From the NCBI GenBank assembly GCA_947165465.1, contig CAMVAM010000001.1:1-64000 (forward strand): a DNA stretch of 64,000 nt, written 5' to 3'. The notes under the pieces were generated by a model that was not told the DNA's origin, ran no database searches, and saw only the letters and a program-made list of their open reading frames with translations. This document shows, in pieces, positions 7,896 to 17,052 of this stretch; the first letter of the stretch is position 1; each line of letters starts with the position of its first letter. The translations under genes and the position numbers were made by a program. This stretch comes from an uncultured Candidatus Saccharibacteria bacterium. GTDB lineage: Bacteria > Patescibacteriota > Saccharimonadia > Saccharimonadales > Saccharimonadaceae.

Positions 7896-9617
7896 GTGAA
7901 ATATAGTAAAAAAGACTATAAGGAGCGCCCATGGCTCAAATATTATGAAGAAGAGGGCATTCCTGCAAATATTGAATATCCAGATTGTTCCATGGTAGAC
8001 ATGGTGATGCAATCGGCTGAAAAGTGGCCGGATAACGTCGCCTACTCTTATTACGGACACAAAGTTACCTACAAAAATTTCGTCAAAAAGATTGAAAAAG
8101 TCGCTCGCGCCCTCAAGAATTACGGCGTGAAAGAAGGCGATCGTGTGACTATTTGTATGCCAAACACCCCAGAGGGAATCACAGCCGTTTATGCTGTCAA
8201 CATGGTCGGTGCTGTTTGTAACATGGTCCACCCCCTTTCATCTGAAAAAGAGCTTGAATACTATATTAAAGTTGCCGATTCTAAATATGTCATCGTGATT
8301 GACGCAGTTTTTGATAAGATTTATCGTCTTCGTGATACCGCCCAACTTGAGCGTATTATTGTGGTCCGTCCATCCGATGGTCTCGGCTTTCTCAAGAAAA
8401 AGCTCTACACGACTCTTCATATTAAAAAGGTTAAACTTCCTTCAAACGACAGCCGCGTAGTTCTTTGGGAAGATTTCATCGCCAATTCTTACTTCTATCA
8501 GGGGAACTATCACGAAGAACGTGGCGCAAACGACCTCGCTATCATCATGTATTCCGGAGGTACCACTGGCGCTCCAAAAGCCGTGATGCTTTCAAACCTC
8601 AATATTAACGCTGAATCTATCTGCGATGGCACCGTTATTCGTCAAATCGTTCCGGGTGCTACTGTCCTTTCGATTTTGCCACTCTTCCACTGCTTTGGTC
8701 TCGGTGTTTGTATCCACACGCCTCTCTGTAAAGGCATGGGTTGTATCTTGATTCCGGCCTTCTCACACAAGCAATTCGCCGATATTATCAAGAAAAACGA
8801 GCCAAACTTCATCGTGGGTGTGCCGACTTTGTTTGAGGCTCTTGCAAATACCAAGCTTAAACCGGACGATCTAAAATCCGTTACGGCAGTAATTTGTGGT
8901 GGCGATGCATTAAATCAGACTCTTCGTGACAAAATCAATAATTACCTTGAATCTCACGGTTCATCCGCCAAGATTCGTGTTGGCTATGGTCTTACCGAAG
9001 GTTCCGGTGCCGTCTGTCTCTCTCCGGAGAACTCTTTCTCTGATGGCATCATCGGTGCTCCAATGCCAGACATCAACTTCAAAATTGTCCAAAAAGACAC
9101 CTTTAAACAGCTTCCGGTTGGCGAAGAGGGTGAGATATGTATTTCCGGCCCACTCGTCATGATGGGCTACCTCGGCGATGACGCTGAAACCGCCCAGGCT
9201 CTCCGCCTCCATGACGATGGTAAAATCTGGCTTCACACCGGTGACCTCGGTTATCAAAGCGATGACGGCCTTATCTACTTCGCGCAGCGCTTAAAGCGTA
9301 TGATTATCTCGTCTGGTTACAACATCTATCCAACCCACCTCGAGTCAATCATCAACTCGCACGAAGCGGTCCTTACCTCTACAGTAATCGGTATCGACCA
9401 CCCATACAAAGGCCAAGTGCCAAAAGCCTTCATTGTTCTAAAAGAAGGTTACCGCCCAGGCAAGAAGATCGAGAAAGAAATCAGGGAATTGCTCGAAAGA
9501 AACGTCCCAATCTATGCTCTTCCTACTGCCTACGAGTTCCGCGACAAACTCCCAACTACCCTGGTTGGTAAAGTTGCCTTCAAGAAGCTCGAAGCCGAAG
9601 AAAAAGCCAAGAAATAA
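7896..9617 (+). CDS. AMP-dependent acyl-CoA synthetase/ligase
   Basis: The 573-residue protein has the order of class I adenylate-forming enzymes. The P-loop-like YSGGTTGAPKAVM lies near residue 218, GYGLTEGSG near 365, and the HTGDLGY hinge region near 447. A C-terminal domain follows, in which the LPTTLVGK lysine should complete adenylation. These enzymes activate a carboxylate with ATP and transfer it to CoA or a carrier protein. The size and motifs fit fatty-acid CoA ligases, but the substrate cannot be told. A long-chain fatty-acid activator is notable in an organism expected to take lipids from a host. The start is GTG with a good Shine-Dalgarno. Confidence 0.85.
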   Translation: MKYSKKDYKERPWLKYYEEEGIPANIEYPDCSMVDMVMQSAEKWPDNVAYSYYGHKVTYKNFVKKIEKVARALKNYGVKEGDRVTICMPNTPEGITAVYAVNMVGAVCNMVHPLSSEKELEYYIKVADSKYVIVIDAVFDKIYRLRDTAQLERIIVVRPSDGLGFLKKKLYTTLHIKKVKLPSNDSRVVLWEDFIANSYFYQGNYHEERGANDLAIIMYSGGTTGAPKAVMLSNLNINAESICDGTVIRQIVPGATVLSILPLFHCFGLGVCIHTPLCKGMGCILIPAFSHKQFADIIKKNEPNFIVGVPTLFEALANTKLKPDDLKSVTAVICGGDALNQTLRDKINNYLESHGSSAKIRVGYGLTEGSGAVCLSPENSFSDGIIGAPMPDINFKIVQKDTFKQLPVGEEGEICISGPLVMMGYLGDDAETAQALRLHDDGKIWLHTGDLGYQSDDGLIYFAQRLKRMIISSGYNIYPTHLESIINSHEAVLTSTVIGIDHPYKGQVPKAFIVLKEGYRPGKKIEKEIRELLERNVPIYALPTAYEFRDKLPTTLVGKVAFKKLEAEEKAKK

Positions 9618-9620
9618 CAA

Positions 9621-9650
9621 AAATAGCCCCCGAGAAGGGGGTTATTTTTT
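9621..9650. terminator. bidirectional terminator between convergent genes
   Basis: An AATAGCCCCC / GGGGGTTATT stem is followed by a T-run on the forward strand. A matching A-run makes it usable on the reverse strand too. Confidence 0.85.
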
Positions 9651-10571
9651 ATAATTTAGTCTTACTCTCATTCTAAATCTCAGCGGTTTTTGCTTCAAAA
9701 AGCGGTTTTTTCGCCATTTCGGGAAGTATTTTTTCATCATTTCACGCGAACGCTCGAATCCCGGTTTCCCCTCAGGAAATTTACCGAAATCCTTCGCCGA
9801 ATCGATTAATAAGTTCCAAATAAAGAACCATTCGAGCTCATCGTGATAAGTTTTCTCAGCATCCGCCTGTTTAAATCTCTGATAAAGCCCCTCAAGCGCC
9901 GGGAAAATATCAAATGCATGCGGGTCCCAACTAGTCTTGTGAAGCACCGAATCATCGTTCTGATAGTAATGATAGATCGGTTCGTCTACTGCCGCATATT
10001 TGTCCGTATAGAGTATCAGAGCCGACATCATCTCCATATCTTCTTGGATAATACCTTCTTTGAACTTAAAACCACATTGTAGCCACCAAGCACGTTTTAC
10101 AAATGCTTGCACCGGACCGAGCCCGTAGCGTACAAATCTACTCTTATAATTATCCTCGTCCGGCCTCACTGCCGAGAGGTAATCCTTGTGCCCATCCGCA
10201 TAAATTCGCTTCATGCCGAGCATCACCATATCGGCTTTTTGTTGTTCGGCAACCGCAAGTAGCTTCGAAACCGAGTCTTCCGTCACCTCGTCATCCGCGT
10301 CAACAAACCAAATATACTTGCCTCTGGCCTCTGTTACGCCAAAATTTCTCACTGTGCCAGCCCCCGGCTCGAGGCATTGCATCGCCCGAATAATACCAGG
10401 GTATTTTTTACGATATTTTTGAATGATTTCTACTGAATTATCTTTAGAATTATTATCAATCAAAAGAATCTCACTATGAATCTTTTCAAGCGCTCGAATT
10501 ACGGACTTCACGCATCTATCAAGATGTTTTTCTGCATTATATACCGGAATAATGACTGAAACTTGAATCAT
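9642..10571 (-). CDS. family 2 glycosyltransferase
   Basis: The protein of about 309 residues has a GT-A fold beginning SVIIPVYNAEKHLDRC and an LLIDNNSKDNS segment. A DADD metal/nucleotide-sugar motif lies near residue 87, and an IQEDMEM segment further on is typical of GT2 enzymes. It should transfer a sugar from a nucleotide donor at the cytoplasmic membrane, perhaps to a surface glycan. An upstream in-frame ATG (10589) is rejected because TATAAT (10578-10583) would lie inside the gene. From 10571 the -10 box is six bases from the ATG, so the mRNA is leaderless. Confidence 0.85.
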   Translation of the reverse strand: MIQVSVIIPVYNAEKHLDRCVKSVIRALEKIHSEILLIDNNSKDNSVEIIQKYRKKYPGIIRAMQCLEPGAGTVRNFGVTEARGKYIWFVDADDEVTEDSVSKLLAVAEQQKADMVMLGMKRIYADGHKDYLSAVRPDEDNYKSRFVRYGLGPVQAFVKRAWWLQCGFKFKEGIIQEDMEMMSALILYTDKYAAVDEPIYHYYQNDDSVLHKTSWDPHAFDIFPALEGLYQRFKQADAEKTYHDELEWFFIWNLLIDSAKDFGKFPEGKPGFERSREMMKKYFPKWRKNRFLKQKPLRFRMRVRLNYKK

Positions 10572-10618
10572 ACCTTCATTATAGCACAATTAAAAACAGG
10601 GAAGGAATCACGAAAAAC

Positions 10619-10667
10619 TTGACAGAAAGCGCTTATGCTTGCAAAATATAAGAATAATTGCTATAAT
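10619..10667 (+). promoter_or_regulatory. promoter region of the secreted Ig-like protein
   Basis: The best match is TTGCAA (10639-10644), 17 bases, TATAAT (10662-10667). A second possible -35, TTGACA (10619-10624), pairs with a weak -10. A 5' leader of about 60 nt ends in AGGAGG (10716-10721). Confidence 0.6.
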
Positions 10668-10731
10668 TAGTTTCGATCAGAGGTTAGAGATTGATCAACT
10701 AGCAAATTAATAATTAGGAGGTTTTTTAAAG

Positions 10732-11739
10732 ATGAAAAAGATTCTCAACCTTGTCCTCGCGATTTCTCTGATCCTCACCCTTGCAATGTTCACCGCGCCG
10801 CCCGCTTTCGCTGACGGTGCAGAAGCAGCCGCAACCGAGACGACCGCCTTCGTGGTGGAGAAACACCCCACGGACGAGACAATCCCCGCTGGTGGGAAAG
10901 CCATCTTTATGGCTTACCCGAAAGGTTCGCAGGTTTATTCTGTGTACTGGACCTTTGAAACCGACGACGGCGACACTGTCGAGGCCGAAAACGCCCCGAA
11001 TTATTTCAGTGGACTCATCGTCGAGTTTCCCGACAAGCAAAGAATCCGCCTGAAGAACGTACCCGAGACCATGAGTGGCCTCAAAGTCCGCGCCCACTTC
11101 GCTAAGATGAACGGCGAAACCATCGTTTCTGATCCCGCCTTCCTCTTTGTCGAACCGGGCGAAAACAATCCGGCACCTTGCACTACGGCCCAAGCGCCCG
11201 TGTCTACGGCTAGCCAGATCGTCATCACGAAGCATCCTCTCGATGAAGTTCTTCTGAGAGATGGACAGTCTTCGACCTACTTCACATCGTATGCCACCAG
11301 TTATTCCTGGATTTCTTGGGAATTCAAAATCGGTGACAACGGCGGGCCTTTCTCTGCAGAGAAAGCCATTTCCGACTACGGCCTGTGCCTTGAAGGTATC
11401 AACAGCGAGAAAATCACTATCCGGAATATCACCTGGGGAATTAACGGGTGGTATGTCAGAGCCGTCTTCCACGACGACTGCGGTAATGTGAAATACTCCA
11501 ACTGGGCCTTTATGAGGCTGGTCGAGTACACTCCGGAGCCTTGCAAGCCCTGCAAGCCCATCTGCCCGCCCCCGTGCATCCCGTGCCCGCCCTGCGGCCC
11601 GGACCCCTATGGTGGCGTGCCCATCGCACCTGGCGGCTGTGCCGTGATCATCACTCCCCCTGTGGAGACAACGGTCACCCACACCGAATCCTACACCGTA
11701 ACTGACTCTGTCAGCACTACCTACTACGGCTGGTACTAA
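10732..11739 (+). CDS. secreted Ig-like repeat protein with Cys-Pro tail
   Basis: The 335-residue protein has a clear Sec signal peptide with cleavage near AFA-DG (about residue 27). Two Ig-like repeats follow (about 38-140 and 163-260). The second, with a W-E-F core, ITWGINGWYVRAVFH and a terminal Trp-Ala segment, closely resembles the repeats of the L,D-transpeptidase at 13509-15080. A Cys/Pro-rich stretch (about 265-290) and a Thr/Ser/Tyr-rich end complete it. It is probably exported or wall-associated. Proline codons are often CCC, unlike neighbouring genes, which suggests transfer or special expression. The ligand is unknown. Confidence 0.7.
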   Translation: MKKILNLVLAISLILTLAMFTAPPAFADGAEAAATETTAFVVEKHPTDETIPAGGKAIFMAYPKGSQVYSVYWTFETDDGDTVEAENAPNYFSGLIVEFPDKQRIRLKNVPETMSGLKVRAHFAKMNGETIVSDPAFLFVEPGENNPAPCTTAQAPVSTASQIVITKHPLDEVLLRDGQSSTYFTSYATSYSWISWEFKIGDNGGPFSAEKAISDYGLCLEGINSEKITIRNITWGINGWYVRAVFHDDCGNVKYSNWAFMRLVEYTPEPCKPCKPICPPPCIPCPPCGPDPYGGVPIAPGGCAVIITPPVETTVTHTESYTVTDSVSTTYYGWY

Positions 11740-11787
11740 TCAAAATCTCTAACCTCCTAAAACCTAGCACATTCCCCTAAAGAAAGA

Positions 11788-11810
11788 CCCCGGGTATCCG
11801 GGGCCTTTTT
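11788..11810 (+). terminator. terminator of the Ig-like gene
   Basis: A CCCCGG / CCGGGG hairpin is followed by five Ts. It lies just before the end of the convergent ATPase gene. Confidence 0.8.
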
Positions 11811-11816
11811 AATTGT

Positions 11817-13430
11817 TTACTTACTCTTGAAGATATCTTTAAATATCTTGTTTGTGATGTTTCTACCAATTGCGCTGCCGGCCGAACCTAGAATATTGCC
11901 AAGCAAACGGTCGGTGGCTTTTTTCTGCTTTGCACTTGCTTTTTCCTGAGCCACACGCTCTTTTTCTGCCTGTTTTGCCCGTTCGTTAGCCAATTTTTCA
12001 GCGGCTTTTTCAGCTGCTACACGTTCTTTCTCAGCGAGTTTAGCCTGTTCAGCAGCGGCTTTCTCCGCGGCTTTCTCCGCGGCAATCCGCTGTTTCTCGG
12101 CTGCTTCTTCTTCGACACGTGCCTTTTCTTCTGCTGCCTTTGTCTCGGCCTTTTGCTCGATAATCTCGGCAGCCGATTCTGGATCTTCAGCCTCATCATA
12201 TTTACCGCAAAGTGGGCTCATATTAATGATTTTATTTCTGGTGATATCATCAATTGCTCCCATTCTACTCTGTGGCGGGAGAATCGTTGCGCGCTCTACA
12301 ATCATCGGCGCACCCTTTTCATCCTGGAAGGAAATCAAAGCCTCACCGGTGCCGAGCTCTAGAATCGCCTTTTCAGTATCAAATTTTTCATTTACTCTAA
12401 ATGACTGTGCGGCGGCTTTTACGGCTTTTTGCTCAGATGGCGTATAGGCCCTCAGAGAATGCTGTACGCGGTTACCAAGCTGTGCTAAAACTTCGTCCGG
12501 CACATCGGTTGGGCTCTGCGAAATGAAATAAAGCCCGATTCCACGTGAGCGAATCAATTTTACAATCTGCGTAATCCTCTTCAAACGGTAAGCCGGCATA
12601 TCATGGAAGAGTAGATGCGCTTCATCGAAGAAGAATACCAGCTTCGGCTTGTCGAGGTCGCCCACCTCTGGAGATGTACTAAATAGCGTACTAAGGAGCC
12701 AGAGTAGGAACGCTGCATACATATCCGGGCTTTCAAACAAAGTCACTGCATGAAGAATATTAATGACGCCCTTACCTTCGTTATCTACGGCGAAGAAATC
12801 GTTCACATTTAGCGCCGGTTGGCCAAAGAAATGGTCTGCACCCTGGTTTTCAAGCGTCAGAAGCGACCTTTGAATCACCCCAATACTTTGCGTAGTGATA
12901 TTACCATATCTGGTCGAATATTTATCCTTATTCTCACTTACATATTGGAGTACGGCTCTTAAATCTTTTAAGTCGATGAGGGCAAGATTTTCATCTTTAG
13001 CAATCGCAAAAGCAATCGCGAGGTTGCCTTCCTGTGCTTCGGAGAGTCCAAGCATAATCGAAAGCACTTCTGCACCAACCGATTCCACAGTTGCTCTTAC
13101 CGGATGTCCGCCTACGCCATAAAGATCCCAGAATCTCACCGGGAAAGACTTTACTTCAAATCCCTCGAGTTTCAGTTTTTTCAGACGTTTTTCGATGTTT
13201 TCGTTGATTTCGCCAGTGCAAGCGGTACCAGCTAGGTCACCCTTCACGTCGGCGAGAAATACCGGCACTCCGGCATCCGAAAAACTCTCCGCCATGACCT
13301 TTAAAGTAATAGTTTTACCGGAGCCACTTGCACCGGTGATGATTCCATGGCGGTTCGCCATTTGTGGCAGAATCGAAAGTTCCGTGCCGTCTTCGGTTTT
13401 GCCAATTAAAAGCCGTTTATCGATATACAT
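11817..13430 (-). CDS. HerA/YjgR-like (DUF853) ATPase
   Basis: The 537-residue protein has Walker A GASGSGKT near residue 36 and Walker B VFFFDEAHLLF near residue 260. An arginine-bearing segment (RSRGIGLYFISQSPTDV) fits the HerA/FtsK-like DUF853 family. These hexameric ATPases are linked to DNA processing or protein remodelling. The exact role of YjgR-type proteins is not settled. The last 110 residues are an Ala/Glu/Lys coiled coil with repeated AEK units, longer than usual. An AGGAG Shine-Dalgarno precedes the ATG. It is monocistronic and convergent with the Ig-like gene. Confidence 0.8.
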   Translation of the reverse strand: MYIDKRLLIGKTEDGTELSILPQMANRHGIITGASGSGKTITLKVMAESFSDAGVPVFLADVKGDLAGTACTGEINENIEKRLKKLKLEGFEVKSFPVRFWDLYGVGGHPVRATVESVGAEVLSIMLGLSEAQEGNLAIAFAIAKDENLALIDLKDLRAVLQYVSENKDKYSTRYGNITTQSIGVIQRSLLTLENQGADHFFGQPALNVNDFFAVDNEGKGVINILHAVTLFESPDMYAAFLLWLLSTLFSTSPEVGDLDKPKLVFFFDEAHLLFHDMPAYRLKRITQIVKLIRSRGIGLYFISQSPTDVPDEVLAQLGNRVQHSLRAYTPSEQKAVKAAAQSFRVNEKFDTEKAILELGTGEALISFQDEKGAPMIVERATILPPQSRMGAIDDITRNKIINMSPLCGKYDEAEDPESAAEIIEQKAETKAAEEKARVEEEAAEKQRIAAEKAAEKAAAEQAKLAEKERVAAEKAAEKLANERAKQAEKERVAQEKASAKQKKATDRLLGNILGSAGSAIGRNITNKIFKDIFKSK

Positions 13431-13469
13431 ATAAACTCCTATTTTAAATCCATTTTAGCACAAAACCAA

Positions 13470-13498
13470 TAAAAAATGCCCGAGTAAACTCGGGCATT
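13470..13498 (-). terminator. terminator of the L,D-transpeptidase gene
   Basis: On the reverse strand a GCCCGAG / CTCGGGC hairpin with a TTTA loop is followed by a T-rich run. Confidence 0.85.
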
Positions 13499-13508
13499 CG
13501 CTAGGGGG

Positions 13509-15080
13509 TTAGGGAATTACAAGGACCGGAGTTCCGTTCGTGGAATTGTAGTATACAATTTCCGCGAACCAACACGGCGTGTTCACACAACCGTGCGAAC
13601 CGTTACCCTGGTAGATGGTCCCACCATACTGGCTTCTCCAGTGGTCTGCATCGTGAATCGCGATGCCGTTATTGAAGAATGTCGCATAAGCGGTGTAGTA
13701 GGTGGGGTCGTCCAGCATGTTAAAATCTTCACGCTTGCTCCAGACGGTGTAACAGCCAATCGGGGTCGGCGAGCTGTAAGCATCGCCGGTCACGCAATCG
13801 GTTTCACCGAGCAGAACACCATTGCAGTAGAAATAAGCATGCTGATCCGAGAGGTCCACGATTGCACCAGTGCCATACTTGTCGACGAAGTGGTTCCAGA
13901 TGTCCCATCTGTCAGTAGACAGATAGTCTTTCGACATATATCCACCATCGACCAGATGGTACCAATTGCCATTTTCCGCGTCAACCGTCACTGTCTGTCC
14001 GGCTTCTCTGTAGCCGCTGTACTCGCCACCGCCCGGAGTGCTCCGGATCAGTACGCCAGAAGCGATTACATAAAGAGTCATCTGATTAATGGGGTTGTCG
14101 CCGCCACCGATAATAACCGGGGGCTGGTCAGGCTGGACTGGGGGTGGGGGTGCGGGCGGAATGTACTGGTTTTCAACCAGTGCGATACTTGCCCAAGCCG
14201 TGCGTTTCGTCTCACCAATGGTGAAATTATAAAACACAGCCCGGACTTTCCATCCGTTGATGGTCCAGTTTGGTCTCCAAATGATGAGTTTTTCGCTATT
14301 GTAGCCGTCGATAATCTGGCCACGATACTTTACAGCATCTTCAGCCGTGAAAATCTCACCATTTGCATCCATGAATTCCCAGGACATTTGCTCGTAATTC
14401 TTTGCGCGTGCAACGAATGCAACTTGCTCCTGTCCTTCTGTCACAGAGGTCTCATCATACGGATCCTTTGTGATGATGATGCCAGCAGGGACAATCGTGA
14501 TTCCTGCCCAGGCCGTATACTTCACTTCACCATTGGTGTAGTTATGGAATACGGCGCGGACTTTCCAACCATTGATAGTCCAAGTTGCGTTCCAAATGAT
14601 AAGCGTTTCTTCGTTGTAGCCACTGATGCTGACACCATAATAATTGGTCGCATCTTCGGCAGTCATAACGCCACCATTTGCATCCATGAATTCCCAGGAC
14701 ATTTGCTCGTAGTTTTCTGCGTGTGCAATGAAATACGTTTTCTCACGTCCGTCCGTTACAGAGGGCTCGTCAGTCGGGTCCTTTGTAATCTTGATACTCG
14801 GTGTCGTAGGAGGCACCGGCTTCGGGGTGGGTGCCACAGTTGGCACAGGGGTAGGGGTAGGCGTTGGGGTCGGCTCGGGCGTCGGGACTGCAGTCGGCGG
14901 GGTCGTCGGTGTAGTGGTCGGCGCCGTGGTGGGTGTCGTCTCGACCGGGTTTTCGGTAATCGGCTTTTCTGCATTAGCCGGCTTCGTCGGGAGCTCCTTT
15001 AAAAGATCTAAAGAACACCCGGAGGTGAAAATCACCGAAACCAAGAGGAGGACAACAAACAGCTTACGAAAAATCTTCAT
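13509..15080 (-). CDS. L,D-transpeptidase lipoprotein with Ig-like repeats and SH3b
   Basis: The 523-residue protein starts with a lipoprotein signal; the lipobox is TSGC, Cys at about 22. It continues with a Thr/Pro stalk (about 40-95) and two near-identical Ig-like repeats (about 98-200 and 200-305). A Pro-rich linker, an SH3b-like domain (about 330-388) and a YkuD L,D-transpeptidase domain follow. The catalytic motif SHGCVN is near residue 495, and an upstream HD pair supplies the His region. YkuD enzymes form 3-3 peptidoglycan cross-links or anchor proteins. It should sit on the outer face of the membrane. The repeats match those of the 10732-11739 protein. Its own promoter carries a palindrome. 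Confidence 0.85.
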   Translation of the reverse strand: MKIFRKLFVVLLLVSVIFTSGCSLDLLKELPTKPANAEKPITENPVETTPTTAPTTTPTTPPTAVPTPEPTPTPTPTPVPTVAPTPKPVPPTTPSIKITKDPTDEPSVTDGREKTYFIAHAENYEQMSWEFMDANGGVMTAEDATNYYGVSISGYNEETLIIWNATWTINGWKVRAVFHNYTNGEVKYTAWAGITIVPAGIIITKDPYDETSVTEGQEQVAFVARAKNYEQMSWEFMDANGEIFTAEDAVKYRGQIIDGYNSEKLIIWRPNWTINGWKVRAVFYNFTIGETKRTAWASIALVENQYIPPAPPPPVQPDQPPVIIGGGDNPINQMTLYVIASGVLIRSTPGGGEYSGYREAGQTVTVDAENGNWYHLVDGGYMSKDYLSTDRWDIWNHFVDKYGTGAIVDLSDQHAYFYCNGVLLGETDCVTGDAYSSPTPIGCYTVWSKREDFNMLDDPTYYTAYATFFNNGIAIHDADHWRSQYGGTIYQGNGSHGCVNTPCWFAEIVYYNSTNGTPVLVIP

Positions 15081-15100
15081 TTTTACTAACCTCCTAATTT

Positions 15101-15124
15101 TTAAGGTACGATACCTTAATTATA
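15101..15124 (-). promoter_or_regulatory. promoter with palindrome at the transcription start (LDT gene)
   Basis: Reverse-strand TATAAT (15119-15124) runs directly into a TTAAGGTA / TACCTTAA palindrome (15101-15119) that covers the start site. This could be an operator or a 5' stabilising hairpin. An AGGAGG follows before the gene. Confidence 0.55.
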
Positions 15125-15211
15125 GCACAAAATGCCAAAAAAATCAATACTACCCCCTACAAATCACCGAAAAACTTATCATGTGCTATAATCGAAGAAA
15201 AGAGGAGGAAA

Positions 15212-15526
15212 ATGATTATTACAACAACCGAAACCATACCTGGTTCGACTATTAAAGAGGTGCTTGGCGTCGTCGAAGGCGACGTCGTTATGTCAAAGCA
15301 TATCGGTAGTGACATCGCCGCCGGCTTTAAAAACCTCGTCGGTGGCGAAATCAAGGGCTATACCGACATGCTCGACAAATCCCGCAAAGAGGCCACGAAG
15401 CGCATGGTCGAAGAAGCCAAAAAGCTCGGCGCGGACGCCATTATTGGCATGCGCTACGGTTCTTCCGCTATCATGGCCAGCGCCTCTGAAATTTTAGCCT
15501 ATGGCACCGCGGTGAAACTCAAATGA
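15212..15526 (+). CDS. YbjQ/UPF0145 family protein
   Basis: The 104-residue protein fits the YbjQ (DUF74, putative heavy-metal-binding) family. It has an N-terminal TTTETIPG strand, a central DMLDKSRKEA helix and the typical GADAIIGMRY segment. Family members form pentameric rings, and their biochemical role is unsettled. A TGcTATAAT box (15184-15192) and GAGGAGG precede the ATG. The stop overlaps the next start (ATGA), so it heads a three-gene translationally coupled operon. Its stop is TGA. Confidence 0.85.
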   Translation: MIITTTETIPGSTIKEVLGVVEGDVVMSKHIGSDIAAGFKNLVGGEIKGYTDMLDKSRKEATKRMVEEAKKLGADAIIGMRYGSSAIMASASEILAYGTAVKLK

Positions 15527-15768
15527 AAGAAGTTGTAATTCATGGTATTTATCGTCACTTTAAAGGTGATTTATATCTGGTAGAAGACATCATCTACCAT
15601 TCCGAAACCAAAGAAAAAATGGTCGCCTACCGCGCCCTTTATGGCGACGGTCGTCTCTGGTGCCGGCCGTATAACATGTTTTTGTCGGAGGTAGATCATG
15701 AAAAATACCCCGATGTGAAGCAAAAATACCGCTTCGAACTCCAAGATATTAAGAGCAGGAATAGCTAA
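15523..15768 (+). CDS. DUF1653 protein
   Basis: The 81-residue protein has the DUF1653 pattern: GIYRHFKGDLYLVEDI near the start, then a Tyr-Arg-Ala-Leu-Tyr-Gly strand, and RPYNMFLSEV towards the end. This is a small beta-rich domain of unknown function that is common in bacteria. It overlaps both neighbours by a few bases and is probably co-translated with the YbjQ-like protein. Confidence 0.8.
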   Translation: MKEVVIHGIYRHFKGDLYLVEDIIYHSETKEKMVAYRALYGDGRLWCRPYNMFLSEVDHEKYPDVKQKYRFELQDIKSRNS

Positions 15769-16565
15769 TGCCAATCATTACCGAATCATTTATCGAAGAA
15801 AAAGACGAAGACAAATTTTTACTTGATATCATAGATACTACTCTCAAAAAGGGCTTTCCGGCCTACGTTTCAAAAGACGAAAAGGTTCTTTCAATCGCTT
15901 TGCCTCTAGAGAACAAAAAAGAGGTTATCGGCGAGGCTTTCGCTGTCACAGAGGTAAATATGGAAGAACCGCGGCTTTTTGATTGTGATATTACAATTAA
16001 TAGCAAGCCACGAGAAATCCATTTCCTTAAGCTTCATTCTAACCCTAGCGAAGTAAATGAGCGCTACATGGCGGAACTTACCTCAGACCCCGGCACTCCG
16101 TTCTTTATTGAAACGGTAAATCGCGTCGCTGTTTGGGATAAAAAGCTTGAAAACAAGGAATTAAAGGTAAATCTCTCGGCTTTCGCCACCGAAATCAGTA
16201 TCTATAACAACATCAAAGAATTCGACAAAAAGGCCGGATTCGAGCCGGTTGAGACTAAGGCCGGCAGAATCTCCGGTTTTTCCGAGAAATTTTGTGCTCC
16301 AATGGGCGAAAACGGCATTCCTTTCACCTATTTTCTTGGCACCGTGAGACATTTTGAAGACGTAGAAATCAGGCTCGAAAAGGGCACTATAACGTTCACA
16401 ATAATCTATGTAAATAGCCATTTTGGCGTTTTGCCAGTGGTCGCGTGTAAGAATAGATTTGATCTTGGTAAGCTTGAAATCGGCAAAATCGTCGAAATCT
16501 CCGCCGTCATCAAAGCCAATCTCGCTGCCGACGCCACGCCAAAAGCCATTGTTAACCTCCCTTGA
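15768..16565 (+). CDS. hypothetical protein
   Basis: The 265-residue soluble protein has no signal peptide, membrane segment or motif that I recognise. It alternates charged helices and beta-like stretches and has a single-domain appearance. The start overlaps the stop of the DUF1653 gene by one base (TAATG), so it is the last gene of the operon. No Rho-independent terminator is obvious before the next promoter. Confidence 0.6.
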   Translation: MPIITESFIEEKDEDKFLLDIIDTTLKKGFPAYVSKDEKVLSIALPLENKKEVIGEAFAVTEVNMEEPRLFDCDITINSKPREIHFLKLHSNPSEVNERYMAELTSDPGTPFFIETVNRVAVWDKKLENKELKVNLSAFATEISIYNNIKEFDKKAGFEPVETKAGRISGFSEKFCAPMGENGIPFTYFLGTVRHFEDVEIRLEKGTITFTIIYVNSHFGVLPVVACKNRFDLGKLEIGKIVEISAVIKANLAADATPKAIVNLP

Positions 16566-16633
16566 TTTTATAGAGTAAATATGTTATTATTATAGTAGTT
16601 CTTGGGCAAAAGTACATTAAGGAGGTATGAAAA

Positions 16634-17002
16634 ATGGGTGAATACGGAGCATTCTATGGTACCATCGGGTTCCAACTGACACAGTTAGTCGAAGGGCTAA
16701 AAGCACACAGCTATGCCATCGTCCCCGAGTCTTTCTATCACGGCTGGAAGCGCCTCAGTAGCTTCAAAGACGAGAAAGAGGGCTCATACTATGGCACGGA
16801 CTTCAATGAACACGCAGTAACTACCGCCAAATTTGAAGACGAAGGCGAAATCTGGGCCGTCACCACGGCCATCTGTTCACATCCCAGCGATCCCAAAGAG
16901 TTCTGTTGGCGTTATATCGTCAAAATCACTAAAAACGGCGAGGTTATCTCTCGCCCAAGGACCAGATTTGAAGATTATCTTCACTATATTGCCCGCCTCT
17001 AA
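16634..17002 (+). CDS. hypothetical protein
   Basis: The 122-residue protein, of mixed composition and rich in aromatic residues, was not recognised. It has no membrane segment. An AAGGAGG site precedes the ATG and an extended -10-like TGtTATTAT lies about 50 bases upstream. A strong terminator follows. Its codon choice and Shine-Dalgarno leader are like those of the Ig-like and LDT genes rather than the leaderless neighbours. Confidence 0.6.
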   Translation: MGEYGAFYGTIGFQLTQLVEGLKAHSYAIVPESFYHGWKRLSSFKDEKEGSYYGTDFNEHAVTTAKFEDEGEIWAVTTAICSHPSDPKEFCWRYIVKITKNGEVISRPRTRFEDYLHYIARL

Positions 17003-17004
17003 AT

Positions 17005-17034
17005 AAATCCCCCAACTTGGGGGATTTTTCTTTT
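17005..17034 (+). terminator. rho-independent terminator
   Basis: An AATCCCCC / GGGGGATT hairpin is followed by a T-rich run. Confidence 0.85.
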
Positions 17035-17052
17035 ACATAGTATAATAAAAAC

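Noticed and set aside
13593-15002. 469-codon open frame opposite the L,D-transpeptidase gene
   Set aside because: It has no promoter or ribosome site and shows none of the domains seen on the other strand. It is a by-product of the repeat composition.
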